DNA of 64,000 nucleotides from Alistipes sp. (lineage in GTDB: Bacteria; Bacteroidota; Bacteroidia; Bacteroidales; Rikenellaceae). Within the stretch, counting starts at the first letter, position 1, and every line of letters starts with the position of its first letter. The stretch is taken from contig JAFSDP010000012.1 in assembly GCA_017436185.1 (NCBI GenBank), forward strand, positions 178,392-242,391, in the 5' to 3' direction. Shown here one piece after another: positions 9,228 through 18,852 of this stretch. The notes under the pieces were generated by a model that saw nothing but the letters and a program-made list of their open reading frames with translations, made no database searches and was not told the DNA's origin. The position numbers and the translations under genes were made by a program.

Positions 9228-9335
9228 ATAATCGCTTTTATAACGCTTTCGGTGGCGAAAATACAAAATCTTCGCCGAAAGAGGAGGCGTTTTCCAACAA
9301 AAAAATGTATTTTTGTGCGCATTTTAAGACACGCT

Positions 9336-10154
9336 ATGGAATTCATCAACGACCTTGTTCAATACAGCTACCTGCAAAACGCCTTGTGGGCCGCCATTCT
9401 GTCGGGTATCACCTGCGGATTGGTGGGCACCTACATCGTGGCTCGACGTCGTGTATTCCTGGCCGGAGGCATCACCCACGCCTCGTTTGGCGGATTGGGT
9501 GCCGCCTTCTATTTCGGTGCCGAGCCCCTGCTTGGTGCTATGGTGGCTGCGGTGGCTGCCGCCCTGGGCATCGAGTGGGCCGAGGGGCGGATGCAACTGC
9601 GCGAAGATTCGGCCATCGGCATCCTGTGGGCCGTGGGAATGGCCCTCGGCGCCCTCTTTATGAGCCTTACGCCCGGCTACACATCGGGCGATATGACCGC
9701 CTACCTCTTTGGCAGCATCATCACCGTCACCTCGACCGACATCGTGTGGCTGGCCCTGCTCACAGCCGTTGTGGTTGTGGGGGCTATATTGTGGTTGCGC
9801 CCCGTGATGTATGTCGCCTTTGACCGAAAATTTGCCCAAAGTCGGGGTATTCACACCCGCCTGATTGGCTTTGTGATGGGGGTACTGATGGCCTTGGCCA
9901 TCGTGCTTTCGATTCGCATTATGGGCATCGTACTGTTGATTGCCCTCTTGACGATGCCTGTCGTTGGGGCCAATATGGTAAGCAAAGCCTACAACCGCAT
10001 CGCCTGGATTGCGCCCGTGTTGGCAGTTTTTGGCAACATTATCGGGTTGTATTTGAGCTACATAGGGGAGGTGCCGCCGGGTGCCGCCATCATTTTTACC
10101 CTTTCGGTTATGCTATTTAGCATAAAACTATTAACTTTGTCTCGCCAAAACTAA
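9336..10154 (+). CDS. Zinc/manganese-type ABC transporter permease
   Basis: This 272-residue membrane protein of the ZnuB/MntB (ABC-3) family has about eight transmembrane helices. Family features include the N-terminal ALWAAILSGITCGLVGTYIVARRRVFLAGGITHASFGG split over the first helices and the late RIMGIVLLIALLTMPVVGANM segment. The ATG at 9336 was chosen because the frame upstream runs antisense into mtaB and homologues begin here. A TATTTTTG -7 element lies at 9308-9315. No binding protein or ATPase gene is next to it; candidates sit about 42 kb away at 51292-52910. The next gene, LptF/G-type, starts 11 bases downstream and may share the transcript. Confidence 0.92.
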   Translation: MEFINDLVQYSYLQNALWAAILSGITCGLVGTYIVARRRVFLAGGITHASFGGLGAAFYFGAEPLLGAMVAAVAAALGIEWAEGRMQLREDSAIGILWAVGMALGALFMSLTPGYTSGDMTAYLFGSIITVTSTDIVWLALLTAVVVVGAILWLRPVMYVAFDRKFAQSRGIHTRLIGFVMGVLMALAIVLSIRIMGIVLLIALLTMPVVGANMVSKAYNRIAWIAPVLAVFGNIIGLYLSYIGEVPPGAAIIFTLSVMLFSIKLLTLSRQN

Positions 10155-10165
10155 CTTTTGACTGC

Positions 10166-11662
10166 GTGAAAACCATCCATAAACTTGTCCTGAAGTCCTA
10201 CTTGGGCCCGATGATATTAACCTTCTTTATCGTGATGTTCGTCTTGATGATGAACATCGTGTGGCGTTATATCGACGAGCTGGTAGGTAAGGGTCTGAGC
10301 GCCGGCATCATCATCGAGCTGATGACCTACTTTATGGCCAATATGTTGCCGCTGGGTCTGCCGTTGGCGGTGCTTCTGGCGGCCATTATGACGATGGGCA
10401 ACCTGGGCGAGAACTACGAGTTGTTGGCAATGAAGTCGGCAGGTATGTCGCTCGTGCAGATTACCAAGCCGCTCATCATCCTGATTGGATTGGTTTCGGT
10501 GGGCAGTTTCTTCATCGGCAACAACCTCGTTCCGTATGCCAACAAGAAGATTCTAAGCATCTTATACGACATCCGACAACAGAAGCAGACCCTCGAATTT
10601 CAAGATGGTCTCTTCTTCAACGGCATCGACGATATGTCGATTCGTGTGGGCCATCAGGACCCCGAAACCCACCTTTTGACCGATGTGCTGATCTACGACA
10701 ACCGTGCCACCAACGGCAATATGAACACCATCGTGGCCGACTCGGGCTACATCCGTCTCTCGGACGATAAGCGTTTCCTGCTCGTCACGCTCTACCAGGG
10801 CGAGATGTACGAGCAGACTCGCACCACGGCGGGCAACAACCAATGGTACACTAAGAGTTCGTTGCGCCACCACATCTTCGACCACCAGGAGCAGGTGATT
10901 CCGATGACGGGCTTCGATATGGGACGCAGCAGTTCGGACCAATTCTCGAACAGCCAAACCAAGAATATCAACGAGTTGCAGGACGACATCGACTCGCTCG
11001 AAAATATGGCCAACAACGCCGCCCGCACCTCCTATCAGCCCTTGTTGAAGGAGCGCATCTTCACGTTGGAGGAGACCGTTGTACCGCCCCCCGACAGCCT
11101 GAAAATCGACCGTTCGGCCTTTGGCGACCTGGTGGTGTTGGACTCGATTCAGAACCTCTCGACCCGCCAAAAGGAGCGCATCTGGGATTTAGCCCGCTCG
11201 GCCTCGAAGAACTCCAGAAGTATGTTTACCATCGACGAGTCGAACACCAAAGAGGCGCTCAATCAGCTCTACCGCTCGAAGGTGGAGTGGCACAAAAAGA
11301 TGTCGCTGCCCGTCTCGATTATGATTTTCTTCCTGATTGGTGCCCCGCTCGGAGCCATCATCCGCAAGGGTGGTCTGGGTATGCCGGTGGTGGTGTCGGT
11401 CATCTTCTTTGTGATCTACTACATCATTTCGCTCTCGGGCGAGAAGGCGGCCAAAGAGGGTAATTGGGATGCCTTCTACGGTATGTGGCTATCCACATTC
11501 ATCCTCACACCCGTTGCCCTCTACTTAACCTACAAGGCAACCAACGACTCGGCGCTGCTCGATACGGATTGGTATCAGGGTCGCATCAAGATGTTGCAGG
11601 AGAAACTGAAGCCCTACACCGACAAGGTGAAGTCAAAACTGAAAATTAAACGCAAAAAATAA
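10166..11662 (+). CDS. LptF/LptG-family (YjgP/YjgQ) permease
   Basis: This 498-residue protein starts at a GTG codon. The opening [22 protein letters not shown] is the conserved first helix of LptF/G proteins. Helices are predicted at about 15-35, 55-75, 95-120 and then, after a long periplasmic beta-jellyroll region (about 130-370), three more at about 390-475. The family forms the inner-membrane part of the lipopolysaccharide export machine with LptB and LptC. Bacteroidetes members are longer than the E. coli proteins, as here. Neither a second permease nor lptB is in the window. It ends two bases before ribBA. Confidence 0.9.
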   Translation: MKTIHKLVLKSYLGPMILTFFIVMFVLMMNIVWRYIDELVGKGLSAGIIIELMTYFMANMLPLGLPLAVLLAAIMTMGNLGENYELLAMKSAGMSLVQITKPLIILIGLVSVGSFFIGNNLVPYANKKILSILYDIRQQKQTLEFQDGLFFNGIDDMSIRVGHQDPETHLLTDVLIYDNRATNGNMNTIVADSGYIRLSDDKRFLLVTLYQGEMYEQTRTTAGNNQWYTKSSLRHHIFDHQEQVIPMTGFDMGRSSSDQFSNSQTKNINELQDDIDSLENMANNAARTSYQPLLKERIFTLEETVVPPPDSLKIDRSAFGDLVVLDSIQNLSTRQKERIWDLARSASKNSRSMFTIDESNTKEALNQLYRSKVEWHKKMSLPVSIMIFFLIGAPLGAIIRKGGLGMPVVVSVIFFVIYYIISLSGEKAAKEGNWDAFYGMWLSTFILTPVALYLTYKATNDSALLDTDWYQGRIKMLQEKLKPYTDKVKSKLKIKRKK

Positions 11663-11664
11663 CT

Positions 11665-12888
11665 ATGGAACAACCAAGTGTATTGAATACGGTCGAAGAG
11701 GCCATCGAAGATTTCCGCCAAGGCAAGGTGGTGATTGTGGTCGATGACGAGGACCGAGAGAACGAAGGCGACTTCATTGTGGCCGCCGAGTTAATCACCC
11801 CCGAAGTGGTCAATTTTATGTTGCACGAGGGGCGTGGTGTACTCTGCGCTCCGCTGTCGGAGAAGCGTTGCGACGAGCTCGGGCTGCAGATGATGGAGCA
11901 GAACAACACCTCGCTGCTGGGCACCCCCTTTACCGTGTCGTGTGACCTGCTGGGCCACGGCTGTACGACGGGTGTTTCGGCCCACGACCGTGCCGCTACG
12001 TTGCGTGCATTGGCCAACCCCGAGACCCTGCCCACCGACCTGGGTCGTCCGGGTCACATCAACCCGCTGCGTGCCCGTGATCGCGGTGTATTGCGCCGTC
12101 CGGGCCACACCGAAGCAGCCATCGACCTGGCCCGTATGGCCGGCCTGCAACCCGCAGGTGTACTGATCGAGGTGATGAACGAAGATGGCACGATGGCTCG
12201 TCTGCCGCAGCTTGTTGAGATTGCCAAAAAGTTCGACCTGAAGATTATCTCCATCGCCCAGATGATTGCCTATCGTCTGCGTGAGGAGTCGATTGTGGAG
12301 CGTGGTGTTACCGTACCGCTGCCCACCGCCTGGGGCGACTTTATGATTACCCCCTTCCGCCAGAAGAGCAACGGCGTGGAGCACGTCGCCCTTACCAAGG
12401 GTACGTGGAGCGAGGATGAGCCGGTGCTGATTCGTGTGCATTCGTCGTGCGCCACGGGCGATATTTTCGGCTCGTATCGTTGCGACTGCGGCGATCAGCT
12501 CCACACGGCGATGCAGATGATCGAGCGTGAGGGCAAGGGTGCCATTGTCTATCTGAATCAAGAGGGTAGAGGCATTGGCCTGTGCAACAAGATTCACGCC
12601 TACAAGCTCCAGGATCAGGGAATGGATACCGTAGATGCCAACCTCCATCTGGGCTTCAAGGCCGACGAGCGCGACTACGGCGTCGGTGCAAGCATCATCC
12701 GTGAGTTGGGTATCCGCAAGATGCGCCTGATGACCAACAACCCCTCGAAGAAGGCGGGACTGGAGGGCTACGGCCTCACCATCGACCGCATCGAGCCGAT
12801 TGTCATTAGCCCCAACCCCTACAACGAGCGTTACCTCTCGACCAAGCAGGAGCGTATGCACCACACGCTGGGTCTGGAGAAGAAATAA
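11665..12888 (+). CDS. ribBA: Bifunctional riboflavin synthesis protein RibBA
   Basis: This 407-residue fusion performs two entry steps of riboflavin synthesis. Residues about 5-205 are 3,4-dihydroxy-2-butanone-4-phosphate synthase, with the acidic metal and substrate loop [10 protein letters not shown] and [14 protein letters not shown] and RPGHTEAA. Residues about 206-400 are GTP cyclohydrolase II, with the zinc cysteines in [19 protein letters not shown] and the catalytic QEGRGIGL loop. Both active sites look complete. Start at ATG 11665, two bases after the previous stop. No FMN riboswitch is visible upstream, as expected for a gene inside a transcript. Confidence 0.97.
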   Translation: MEQPSVLNTVEEAIEDFRQGKVVIVVDDEDRENEGDFIVAAELITPEVVNFMLHEGRGVLCAPLSEKRCDELGLQMMEQNNTSLLGTPFTVSCDLLGHGCTTGVSAHDRAATLRALANPETLPTDLGRPGHINPLRARDRGVLRRPGHTEAAIDLARMAGLQPAGVLIEVMNEDGTMARLPQLVEIAKKFDLKIISIAQMIAYRLREESIVERGVTVPLPTAWGDFMITPFRQKSNGVEHVALTKGTWSEDEPVLIRVHSSCATGDIFGSYRCDCGDQLHTAMQMIEREGKGAIVYLNQEGRGIGLCNKIHAYKLQDQGMDTVDANLHLGFKADERDYGVGASIIRELGIRKMRLMTNNPSKKAGLEGYGLTIDRIEPIVISPNPYNERYLSTKQERMHHTLGLEKK

Positions 12889-12909
12889 CCGCAAAAAACA
12901 AAAAGTGCA

Positions 12910-13875
12910 ATGAACGCCAAAGAGTTACGCATCGTCTTTATGGGTACGCCCGAGTTTGCCGTACCCTCGCTTCGTGCCTTGGTCGAGGGTGGCTACAACG
13001 TTGTAGCGGTCGTTACGATGCCCGACAAACCTGCCGGCCGTGGTCAGCAGTTGCGTGAGAGCGACGTAAAACGTGCCGCTGTAGAGTTGGGTCTGCCCGT
13101 AATGCAACCCGAGAAGCTGCGTGACGAAAACTTTGTGGCTGCGTTGCGCGAGCTGAAGCCCGACTTAGGCATTGTCATTGCCTTCCGTATGTTGCCCGAG
13201 GTGGTATGGGCAATGCCCCGCCTGGGCACCTTCAACCTGCACGCCTCGTTGCTGCCCGAATACCGAGGTGCCGCCCCCATCAATTGGGCCATCATCAATG
13301 GCGACACCGAGACGGGCGTGACGACCTTCTTACTCAACCACGAGATTGACAAGGGTGCCATTGTCGGTCAGCTGCGTGAGCCGATTGCCCCCGAGGACAA
13401 CATCGGCACGCTCTACGACCGCCTGATGCACCTCGGCACGGGATTGGTACTCGACACGGTCGAGAAGTTGGCGGCAGGAGAGGTCAATCCCATCGAGCAA
13501 CAACACATCGACGAGAGCACGTTGCGTCCCGCTCCCAAGATCTTCAAGGAGGATTGCCTGATTGATTGGAGCAAGAAGGGTAGCGAGGTGGTCAATCTGG
13601 TGCGCGGCCTTTCGCCCTATCCGGCCGCCTGGTGCAACCTGGTGCGTGAAGACAAAGCCCCGCTGACGGCCAAAATTTTCCGTGCATCGTTCTCCGAAGG
13701 CAGCCACAGCGAGCCGACGGGCACCATTCGCAGCGACTATCGCAACACCATCGAGGTGGCCGTAGCCGATGGTTGGGTTTGCATCGAGGAGCTGCAGTTG
13801 GCCGGTAAACGCCGTATGTCGGCCCACGACCTGCTGTTGGGCTTCCGTGAAATTGACAGCTACCGGATGAAGTAG
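12910..13875 (+). CDS. fmt: Methionyl-tRNA formyltransferase
   Basis: This 321-residue enzyme formylates initiator methionyl-tRNA with 10-formyl-tetrahydrofolate. The N-terminal formyltransferase fold opens with IVFMGTPEFAVPSLRAL. The catalytic region NLHASLLPEYRGAAPINWAIINGDTETGVT is present as two adjoining phrases, with the Asn and His of the NLHAS motif. The C-terminal domain (about 210-315) is the tRNA-binding OB fold. The length is normal. It follows ribBA by 21 bases and ends the plus-strand run at a hairpin terminator. Confidence 0.97.
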   Translation: MNAKELRIVFMGTPEFAVPSLRALVEGGYNVVAVVTMPDKPAGRGQQLRESDVKRAAVELGLPVMQPEKLRDENFVAALRELKPDLGIVIAFRMLPEVVWAMPRLGTFNLHASLLPEYRGAAPINWAIINGDTETGVTTFLLNHEIDKGAIVGQLREPIAPEDNIGTLYDRLMHLGTGLVLDTVEKLAAGEVNPIEQQHIDESTLRPAPKIFKEDCLIDWSKKGSEVVNLVRGLSPYPAAWCNLVREDKAPLTAKIFRASFSEGSHSEPTGTIRSDYRNTIEVAVADGWVCIEELQLAGKRRMSAHDLLLGFREIDSYRMK

Positions 13876-13899
13876 CCCCCCCCAAAGCAAAGCAAAACA

Positions 13900-13936
13900 A
13901 AGAGCCGCACCCCCTGCAGGATGCGGCTCTTATTAT
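13900..13936. terminator. Bidirectional terminator between fmt and the DUF1015 gene
   Basis: Arms AGAGCCGCA (13901-13909) and TGCGGCTCT (13922-13930) pair perfectly, with TTATTAT after it on the plus strand and TTTGTTTTGCTTTG after it on the minus strand. It lies between two convergent genes. Confidence 0.88.
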
Positions 13937-13952
13937 ATAGGTGCAACGCGAC

Positions 13953-15194
13953 CTACTCCTTGAAGGAGTGAATCACCACACCCGAACGCAGTTTCGGCTC
14001 AAACCACGTCGTCTTGGGAGGCATAATGTTGCCCGTATCGGCAATGTTGATGAGCTGCTGCATCGAGACGGGGTAGAGGGCAAAGGCCACCTTCATCTCG
14101 CCGCTATCCACACGGCGTTTCAGCTCGCCCAAGCCACGAATACCACCCACAAAGTCGATGCGCTTCGAGGTGCGCAGGTCTGCAATACCCAACACCTTAT
14201 CCAGCACCAAATCCGACAGCACTGTCACATCCAGCACGCCAATCGGGTCGGCATCGTTGTAGGTGCCCTCCTTGGCCGTGAGGCTGTACCACTTACCCTC
14301 CAGATACATCGCAAAGTTGTGCAGTGCATTGGGGGTGTAGATCTCCTCGCCCTTGCACTCCACCTCGAACGACTCGCCGAGCTTGGTAAGCAACTCGTCG
14401 GGGGTCAGTCCGTTCAGGTCCTTCACCACACGGTTGTAGTCGATGATTTTGAGCTGCGAAGCGGGGAACGTGACAGCGAGGAAGTAGCAATACTCCTCGT
14501 TGCCGGTATGGTTGGGATTCTTCTTTTCGCACTCGGCACCCACACGGGCAGCGGCAGCCGTACGGTGGTGACCGTCAGCCACATAGAGCGCAGGAATGGC
14601 CGCAAACAACTCGGTCAGACGATCGTTCGTCTTGCGGTCGCGAATCACCCACAGCTGGTGGCCGAAGCCATCGGCAGCCGTGAAGTCGTACTCGGGCTCC
14701 CCCTTGACCACCTCGGCCACGATGGCATTCACCTCCTCGTCGTCGGGGTAGGCGAAGAAGACCGGCTCGATGTTGGCCTGCTGGTTGCGCACGTGAATCA
14801 TACGGTCCTCCTCCTTATCGGGGCGGGTAAGCTCGTGCTTCTTGATGGCACCCGACAGGTAGTCCTCGTAGTGGCAGCACATCGCCAGACCATACTGCGT
14901 ACGCCCATCCATCGTCTGGGCATAGACGTAGTAATACTCCTCCTCGTCCTGACAGAGCCAACCTTCGGCCTGCCAACGTTGGAAGTTCTCGACCGCCTTC
15001 TGATAGACCTCCTCGGAGTGCTCATCGGCGATGGGCGTGAAGTCGATTTCGGGTTTGATGATGTGCAGAAGCGAACGCTCCGTGGCCTCGGCCTGAGCCT
15101 CCACCGAGTTCAACACATCGTAGGGGCGCGATGCCACCTCCGAAGCGTACTGCTTGGGAGGACGAATGGCCGCAAAAGGTTTGATTTTAACCAT
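13953..15194 (-). CDS. DUF1015 family protein next to serA and serC
   Basis: This 413-residue protein belongs to the DUF1015 family. It begins MVKIKPFAAIRPPKQYA and carries the family hallmark ALYVADGHHRTAAAA at about residue 210. The DGHHR motif resembles the DGxHR motif of ParB/sulfiredoxin-fold free-serine kinases. This gene sits 25 bases downstream of serA in a serC-serA-DUF1015 row, so a role in serine or phosphoserine metabolism is a fair inference but not shown here. No transmembrane segment or signal peptide is seen. It ends at a bidirectional terminator. Confidence 0.85.
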   Translation of the reverse strand: MVKIKPFAAIRPPKQYASEVASRPYDVLNSVEAQAEATERSLLHIIKPEIDFTPIADEHSEEVYQKAVENFQRWQAEGWLCQDEEEYYYVYAQTMDGRTQYGLAMCCHYEDYLSGAIKKHELTRPDKEEDRMIHVRNQQANIEPVFFAYPDDEEVNAIVAEVVKGEPEYDFTAADGFGHQLWVIRDRKTNDRLTELFAAIPALYVADGHHRTAAAARVGAECEKKNPNHTGNEEYCYFLAVTFPASQLKIIDYNRVVKDLNGLTPDELLTKLGESFEVECKGEEIYTPNALHNFAMYLEGKWYSLTAKEGTYNDADPIGVLDVTVLSDLVLDKVLGIADLRTSKRIDFVGGIRGLGELKRRVDSGEMKVAFALYPVSMQQLINIADTGNIMPPKTTWFEPKLRSGVVIHSFKE

Positions 15195-15219
15195 ATTTAG
15201 GTCCGTTTTTTAGGGTTTC

Positions 15220-16143
15220 CTATTTATTTACCTGGAAGCGAGTATTGCCATTCACCAGATAATCGACCACCTGACGGGCAGCAGCCAGACCGGCGTTGAT
15301 ATTGGCCTCGGCCGTCTCGGCACCCTGCTTTTTGGGGGTGGCGAAGAAGCGCTTGCCAAACAACTCGACCATCTCCTCCACGTTGGCGGGGGCGATGTCG
15401 GTGATGTACTTCAAATCCTCACGCTCGGTCATTGCCTGCTTGATGCCGGCCTCGTCGATAACCTCCTTGCGGGCCGTATTGACCAGCGTAGCACCCTTGG
15501 GCATCGACATCAGCTTCTCGTAGCCAATCGATGATTTGGTCTCGGCCGTGGCGGGGATGTGCAGCGAGAGGAAATCGGCACGGGCATAAAGCTCCTCAAC
15601 GGTAGCAACGGCCTCCACGCCCTCGGCTGCATAAACTGCGGGATCGGTAATGAAGGGGTCGTAGGCAATTACATTCATACCCAAGGCTTTACCCTTGCGA
15701 CCCACCAACTTACCCACGTTACCGTAAGCGTGAATGGCGAGCGTCTTGCCCTGAATCTCCGAGCCTGTACCCGGGGTGAAGCGGTTGCGGGCCATATAGA
15801 TCATCATCGCCACAGCCAACTCGGCCACGGCATTCGAGTTCTGACCCGGTGTATTCATCACCACGATGCCACGCTTCGTGGCAGCCTCCAAATCGACGTT
15901 GTCGTAACCGGCACCGGCACGCACCACGATTTTCAGCTCTTTGGCCGCCTCGATTACCTCGGCCGTCACCTTGTCGCTGCGAATGATCAGCGCATCAACC
16001 TCGGCCACAGCCTCCAGCAGCTGCGCCTTGTCGGTATATTTCTCGAGCAGGCATAGCTCATAGCCGGCCTCCTCAACAATCTGACGAATACCCTCAACGG
16101 CCTTCTTGGCAAAGGGTTTCTCGGTTGCTACTAATACTTTCAT
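15220..16143 (-). CDS. serA: D-3-phosphoglycerate dehydrogenase, short form
   Basis: This enzyme oxidises 3-phosphoglycerate to 3-phosphohydroxypyruvate, the first step of serine synthesis. The start at ATG 16143 (MKVLVATEKPFAKKA) is preferred; ATG 16149 and GTG 16152 are alternatives, all close to the serC stop. It is the short form of about 307 residues with only substrate- and nucleotide-binding domains and no ACT domain. The NAD-binding part includes AIHAYGNVGKLVGRKGKALGM. The catalytic Arg is in NTARKEVID. The usual His of TPHxG is replaced by Lys in FATPKKQGAETAEA, a change also known in the Entamoeba and Bacteroides type of this enzyme. It is the middle gene of serC-serA-DUF1015. Confidence 0.95.
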   Translation of the reverse strand: MKVLVATEKPFAKKAVEGIRQIVEEAGYELCLLEKYTDKAQLLEAVAEVDALIIRSDKVTAEVIEAAKELKIVVRAGAGYDNVDLEAATKRGIVVMNTPGQNSNAVAELAVAMMIYMARNRFTPGTGSEIQGKTLAIHAYGNVGKLVGRKGKALGMNVIAYDPFITDPAVYAAEGVEAVATVEELYARADFLSLHIPATAETKSSIGYEKLMSMPKGATLVNTARKEVIDEAGIKQAMTEREDLKYITDIAPANVEEMVELFGKRFFATPKKQGAETAEANINAGLAAARQVVDYLVNGNTRFQVNK

Positions 16144-16152
16144 ACGCATCAC

Positions 16153-17223
16153 TTATTTGGCATATTTCGCAGCAAAATCCTGCATACACTTCACAAGCAC
16201 CTCGACGCTCTCCTTCTTCAGAGCGTTGTAGCACGAAGCACGGAAGCCGCCCACCAGACGGTGGCCCTTGATGCCCACGATGCCCTGCTGCTTGGTGTAC
16301 TCCATAAACTCGGGAGCCAGCTCCTCGTAGCCCTCGGCCATCACAAAGCAGATGTTCATCAGCGAGCGCGAATCCTTCTCAACGGTACCCTTGAACAGGG
16401 GGTTGCGGTCGATCTCGGCATAGAGCAACTCGGCCTTCTCGACATTGCGACGGTAGATCTCCTCCACGCCACCGATGCTCTTCAGCCACTTCAGGCTCTC
16501 CTTCAGCACATAGATGGGGAATACGGGCGGGGTGTTGAACATCGAGTTGTTCTCGACGTGGGTCTTGAACGACACCATCGTCGGCAGGTCACGCACGATC
16601 TTGTCGAGCATATCCTCGCGGATGATGACAAACGAAACACCTGCGGGGGCGAGGTTCTTCTGGGCACCGCCGTAGATCATCGCATATTTCGACACATCGA
16701 TCGGACGCGAAAGGATGTTCGAGCTCATATCGGCAATCACGGGCACGGGCGAATCCAAATCGACGTGGTACTCCGTACCGTAGATGGTATTGTTCGAAGT
16801 AATGTGCAGATAATCGACATCCGAGGGGATCTCGAACGAGGGGATGTAGTTGAAGTTCTTATCCTCCGACGTGGCAATTACCTCCACCTCGCCGTAGCGC
16901 TTGGCCTCCTTGATGGCCTTCTTCGACCAAACACCCGTATTGACATAGGCGGCCTTCTTACCCAGGAAGTTGGCGGGCACCTCGTAGAAGAGGGTACTTG
17001 CGCCACCACCCACATAGAAAATCTTATAGTTGTCGGGAATGTGGAGCAGTTCGCGGAACAACGAATCGGCCTCCTCCATTACGGCATCGAAATCCTTGGT
17101 GCGGTGCGAAATCGAGAGAATCGAAATACCCGAACCGTTGAAATCCTTAATGGCCTCGATGGCACTTTCATACACCTCATCGGCCAGCAACGAGGGTCCT
17201 GCATTGAAGATGTGCTTTTTCAT
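16153..17223 (-). CDS. serC: Phosphoserine aminotransferase
   Basis: This 356-residue PLP enzyme converts 3-phosphohydroxypyruvate and glutamate to phosphoserine. The ATG at 17223 gives [13 protein letters not shown], the usual start of the family; a TTG six bases upstream is less likely. The PLP-binding lysine is in [21 protein letters not shown], divided here as GGAQKN and LAPAG. The C-terminal [15 protein letters not shown] phrase is conserved. A TATATTTG element on this strand lies at 17277-17284, about 54 bases upstream, with no clear -33 partner. It is the first gene of the serine operon. Confidence 0.96.
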   Translation of the reverse strand: MKKHIFNAGPSLLADEVYESAIEAIKDFNGSGISILSISHRTKDFDAVMEEADSLFRELLHIPDNYKIFYVGGGASTLFYEVPANFLGKKAAYVNTGVWSKKAIKEAKRYGEVEVIATSEDKNFNYIPSFEIPSDVDYLHITSNNTIYGTEYHVDLDSPVPVIADMSSNILSRPIDVSKYAMIYGGAQKNLAPAGVSFVIIREDMLDKIVRDLPTMVSFKTHVENNSMFNTPPVFPIYVLKESLKWLKSIGGVEEIYRRNVEKAELLYAEIDRNPLFKGTVEKDSRSLMNICFVMAEGYEELAPEFMEYTKQQGIVGIKGHRLVGGFRASCYNALKKESVEVLVKCMQDFAAKYAK

Positions 17224-17409
17224 AATCAAAATGGGGTTATGCTTAATTAGCGGTAAAAATTCATTGGTTACTTCAACAAATATAGTTATTATTTTCTAAA
17301 AACCCACCCTCCGCAGTGACTTTGTGAAAAAAATTGAAACAGAGGGGCCGTTTCGTCGCAAAATTGAATAGTTTTTTGTATTTTTGCTGAAATTTCAAAC
17401 ACGTTACCT

Positions 17410-18285
17410 ATGGTAAAATCAATGACGGGCTTCGGCAAAGGCGAAGTCCTGTTTGAGCAAAAGAAGAAAATCACGGTGGAGATTCGTTCGTTGAACTCCA
17501 AACAGCTTGACCTGAACCTGCGTATGCCGGGCATCTACCGCAGCTCGGAGTATGAGTTGCGCTCGCTCATTGCCCGTCGGGTGCAGCGAGGCAAGGTCGA
17601 TGTCTTTGTTTCGGTCGAGAGCCAGGAGGTCGATACCCCCGCCAAGATCAACAACGAACTGTTCCGCGCCTACCTCTCGCAACTCAATACGGCCCTCGGC
17701 TCGGCCAATATGGAGGTCAGCTACGAAACGCTGCTGCCCGTAATTATGCGTATGCCCGAGGTGATTTCGACCGAACAGGAGTCGATTTCGGAGGAGGAGC
17801 AGAAGGCGCTGTTGCAGGCTGCCGAGGCGGCTTGCGACCAACTCGACAGTTTCCGCATCCAGGAGGGACAAATTCTGATTACGGACCTGCTGAAGCGAGT
17901 CGATTTGATTGAGCAATACAAGGAGCAGATTATTCCTTTCGAGAAGCAGCGTGCCGAGACCATCCGCACCCGCATCCTCGACCACCTGCGCCAACTGCAA
18001 CTCGAGCCCAATATGGAGCGTCTGGAGCAGGAGATGATTTTCTACATCGAGAAGCTCGACATCACCGAGGAGAAGGTACGCCTTACGAACCATTGCCGCT
18101 ACTTCCGCGAGGTGGCTGCCGAGGAGGAGGGTGTAGGCCGCAAGTTGGGCTTCATTGCTCAGGAGATGGGCCGTGAAATCAACACCACCGGCTCGAAGGC
18201 CAACGAGACCAACATCCAGATTCTGGTAGTTAAGATGAAGGATGAGCTGGAGAAGATTAAAGAACAGGTACTCAATATCTTGTAA
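17410..18285 (+). CDS. YicC/YloC-family protein (putative endoribonuclease)
   Basis: This 291-residue protein begins MVKSMTGFGKGE, the hallmark of the YicC family, and ends with the conserved GREINTTGSKANETNIQILVVKMKDELEKIKEQVLNI helix, recognised in parts. YicC proteins act on RNA and have been described as endoribonucleases; the precise role here is inferred from the family. A TATTTTTG element lies at 17379-17386, 23 bases upstream of the ATG. The gene heads the run yicC-gmk-nadD-ddl, and yicC next to gmk is a widely conserved pairing. Gmk starts two bases downstream. Confidence 0.93.
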   Translation: MVKSMTGFGKGEVLFEQKKKITVEIRSLNSKQLDLNLRMPGIYRSSEYELRSLIARRVQRGKVDVFVSVESQEVDTPAKINNELFRAYLSQLNTALGSANMEVSYETLLPVIMRMPEVISTEQESISEEEQKALLQAAEAACDQLDSFRIQEGQILITDLLKRVDLIEQYKEQIIPFEKQRAETIRTRILDHLRQLQLEPNMERLEQEMIFYIEKLDITEEKVRLTNHCRYFREVAAEEEGVGRKLGFIAQEMGREINTTGSKANETNIQILVVKMKDELEKIKEQVLNIL

Positions 18286-18287
18286 CA

Positions 18288-18848
18288 ATGGGAAAAGTTG
18301 TGATTTTCTCGGCTCCGAGTGGCTCGGGAAAGACCACCATCGTGCGTGCGCTATTGGAGCGATACAACCAATTCGAGTTCTCGATTTCGGCCACCAGCCG
18401 TGCCCCCCGAGGCGCCGAACGTAATGGGGTAGATTACTACTTTCTTTCGGCCGAGGAGTTTGCCGAGAAGGTGGCTCAAGATGCCTTTGTAGAGTGGGAG
18501 GAGGTCTATGCAGGCACCTCGTACGGCACGCTGAAAAGCGAGGTCGAGCGCATCTGGTCGAAGGGCAACATCATCCTCTTCGATGTGGACGTAATGGGTG
18601 GCATTAACCTCAAGCGCATTTTCCAAGAAAAGGCCTGTTCGATCTTCATTATGCCCCCCTCGATTGAGGAGCTGCGCCGCCGTCTGGAGGGTCGTGGCAC
18701 CGACTCGGCCGAGACCATCGAGAAGCGTATCTCGAAGGCTTCGTTCGAGCTGACCAAGTCGCCCGAATTCGACCACACGGTCATCAACGACCGCCTGGAG
18801 GAGGCCATCGAGGCCACGTGCAAAATCATTGACGAGTTTCTGCAGTAA
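18288..18848 (+). CDS. gmk: Guanylate kinase
   Basis: This 186-residue kinase makes GDP from GMP and ATP. The P-loop is FSAPSGSGKTTIVRAL near the N-terminus, followed by the GMP-binding phrase SATSRAPRGAERNGVDYYFLS, read in two parts, and LFDVDVMGGINLK for the Walker B strand. The length is that of a standard bacterial enzyme. Spacing to yicC is two bases, and nadD begins five bases downstream, so they share one transcript. Confidence 0.97.
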   Translation: MGKVVIFSAPSGSGKTTIVRALLERYNQFEFSISATSRAPRGAERNGVDYYFLSAEEFAEKVAQDAFVEWEEVYAGTSYGTLKSEVERIWSKGNIILFDVDVMGGINLKRIFQEKACSIFIMPPSIEELRRRLEGRGTDSAETIEKRISKASFELTKSPEFDHTVINDRLEEAIEATCKIIDEFLQ

Positions 18849-18852
18849 GACG

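Noticed and set aside
15220..16143. SerA considered inactive because the catalytic His is missing
   Set aside because: The Lys substitution is a known variant of this short enzyme type, and the Arg, the nucleotide site and the operon are intact.
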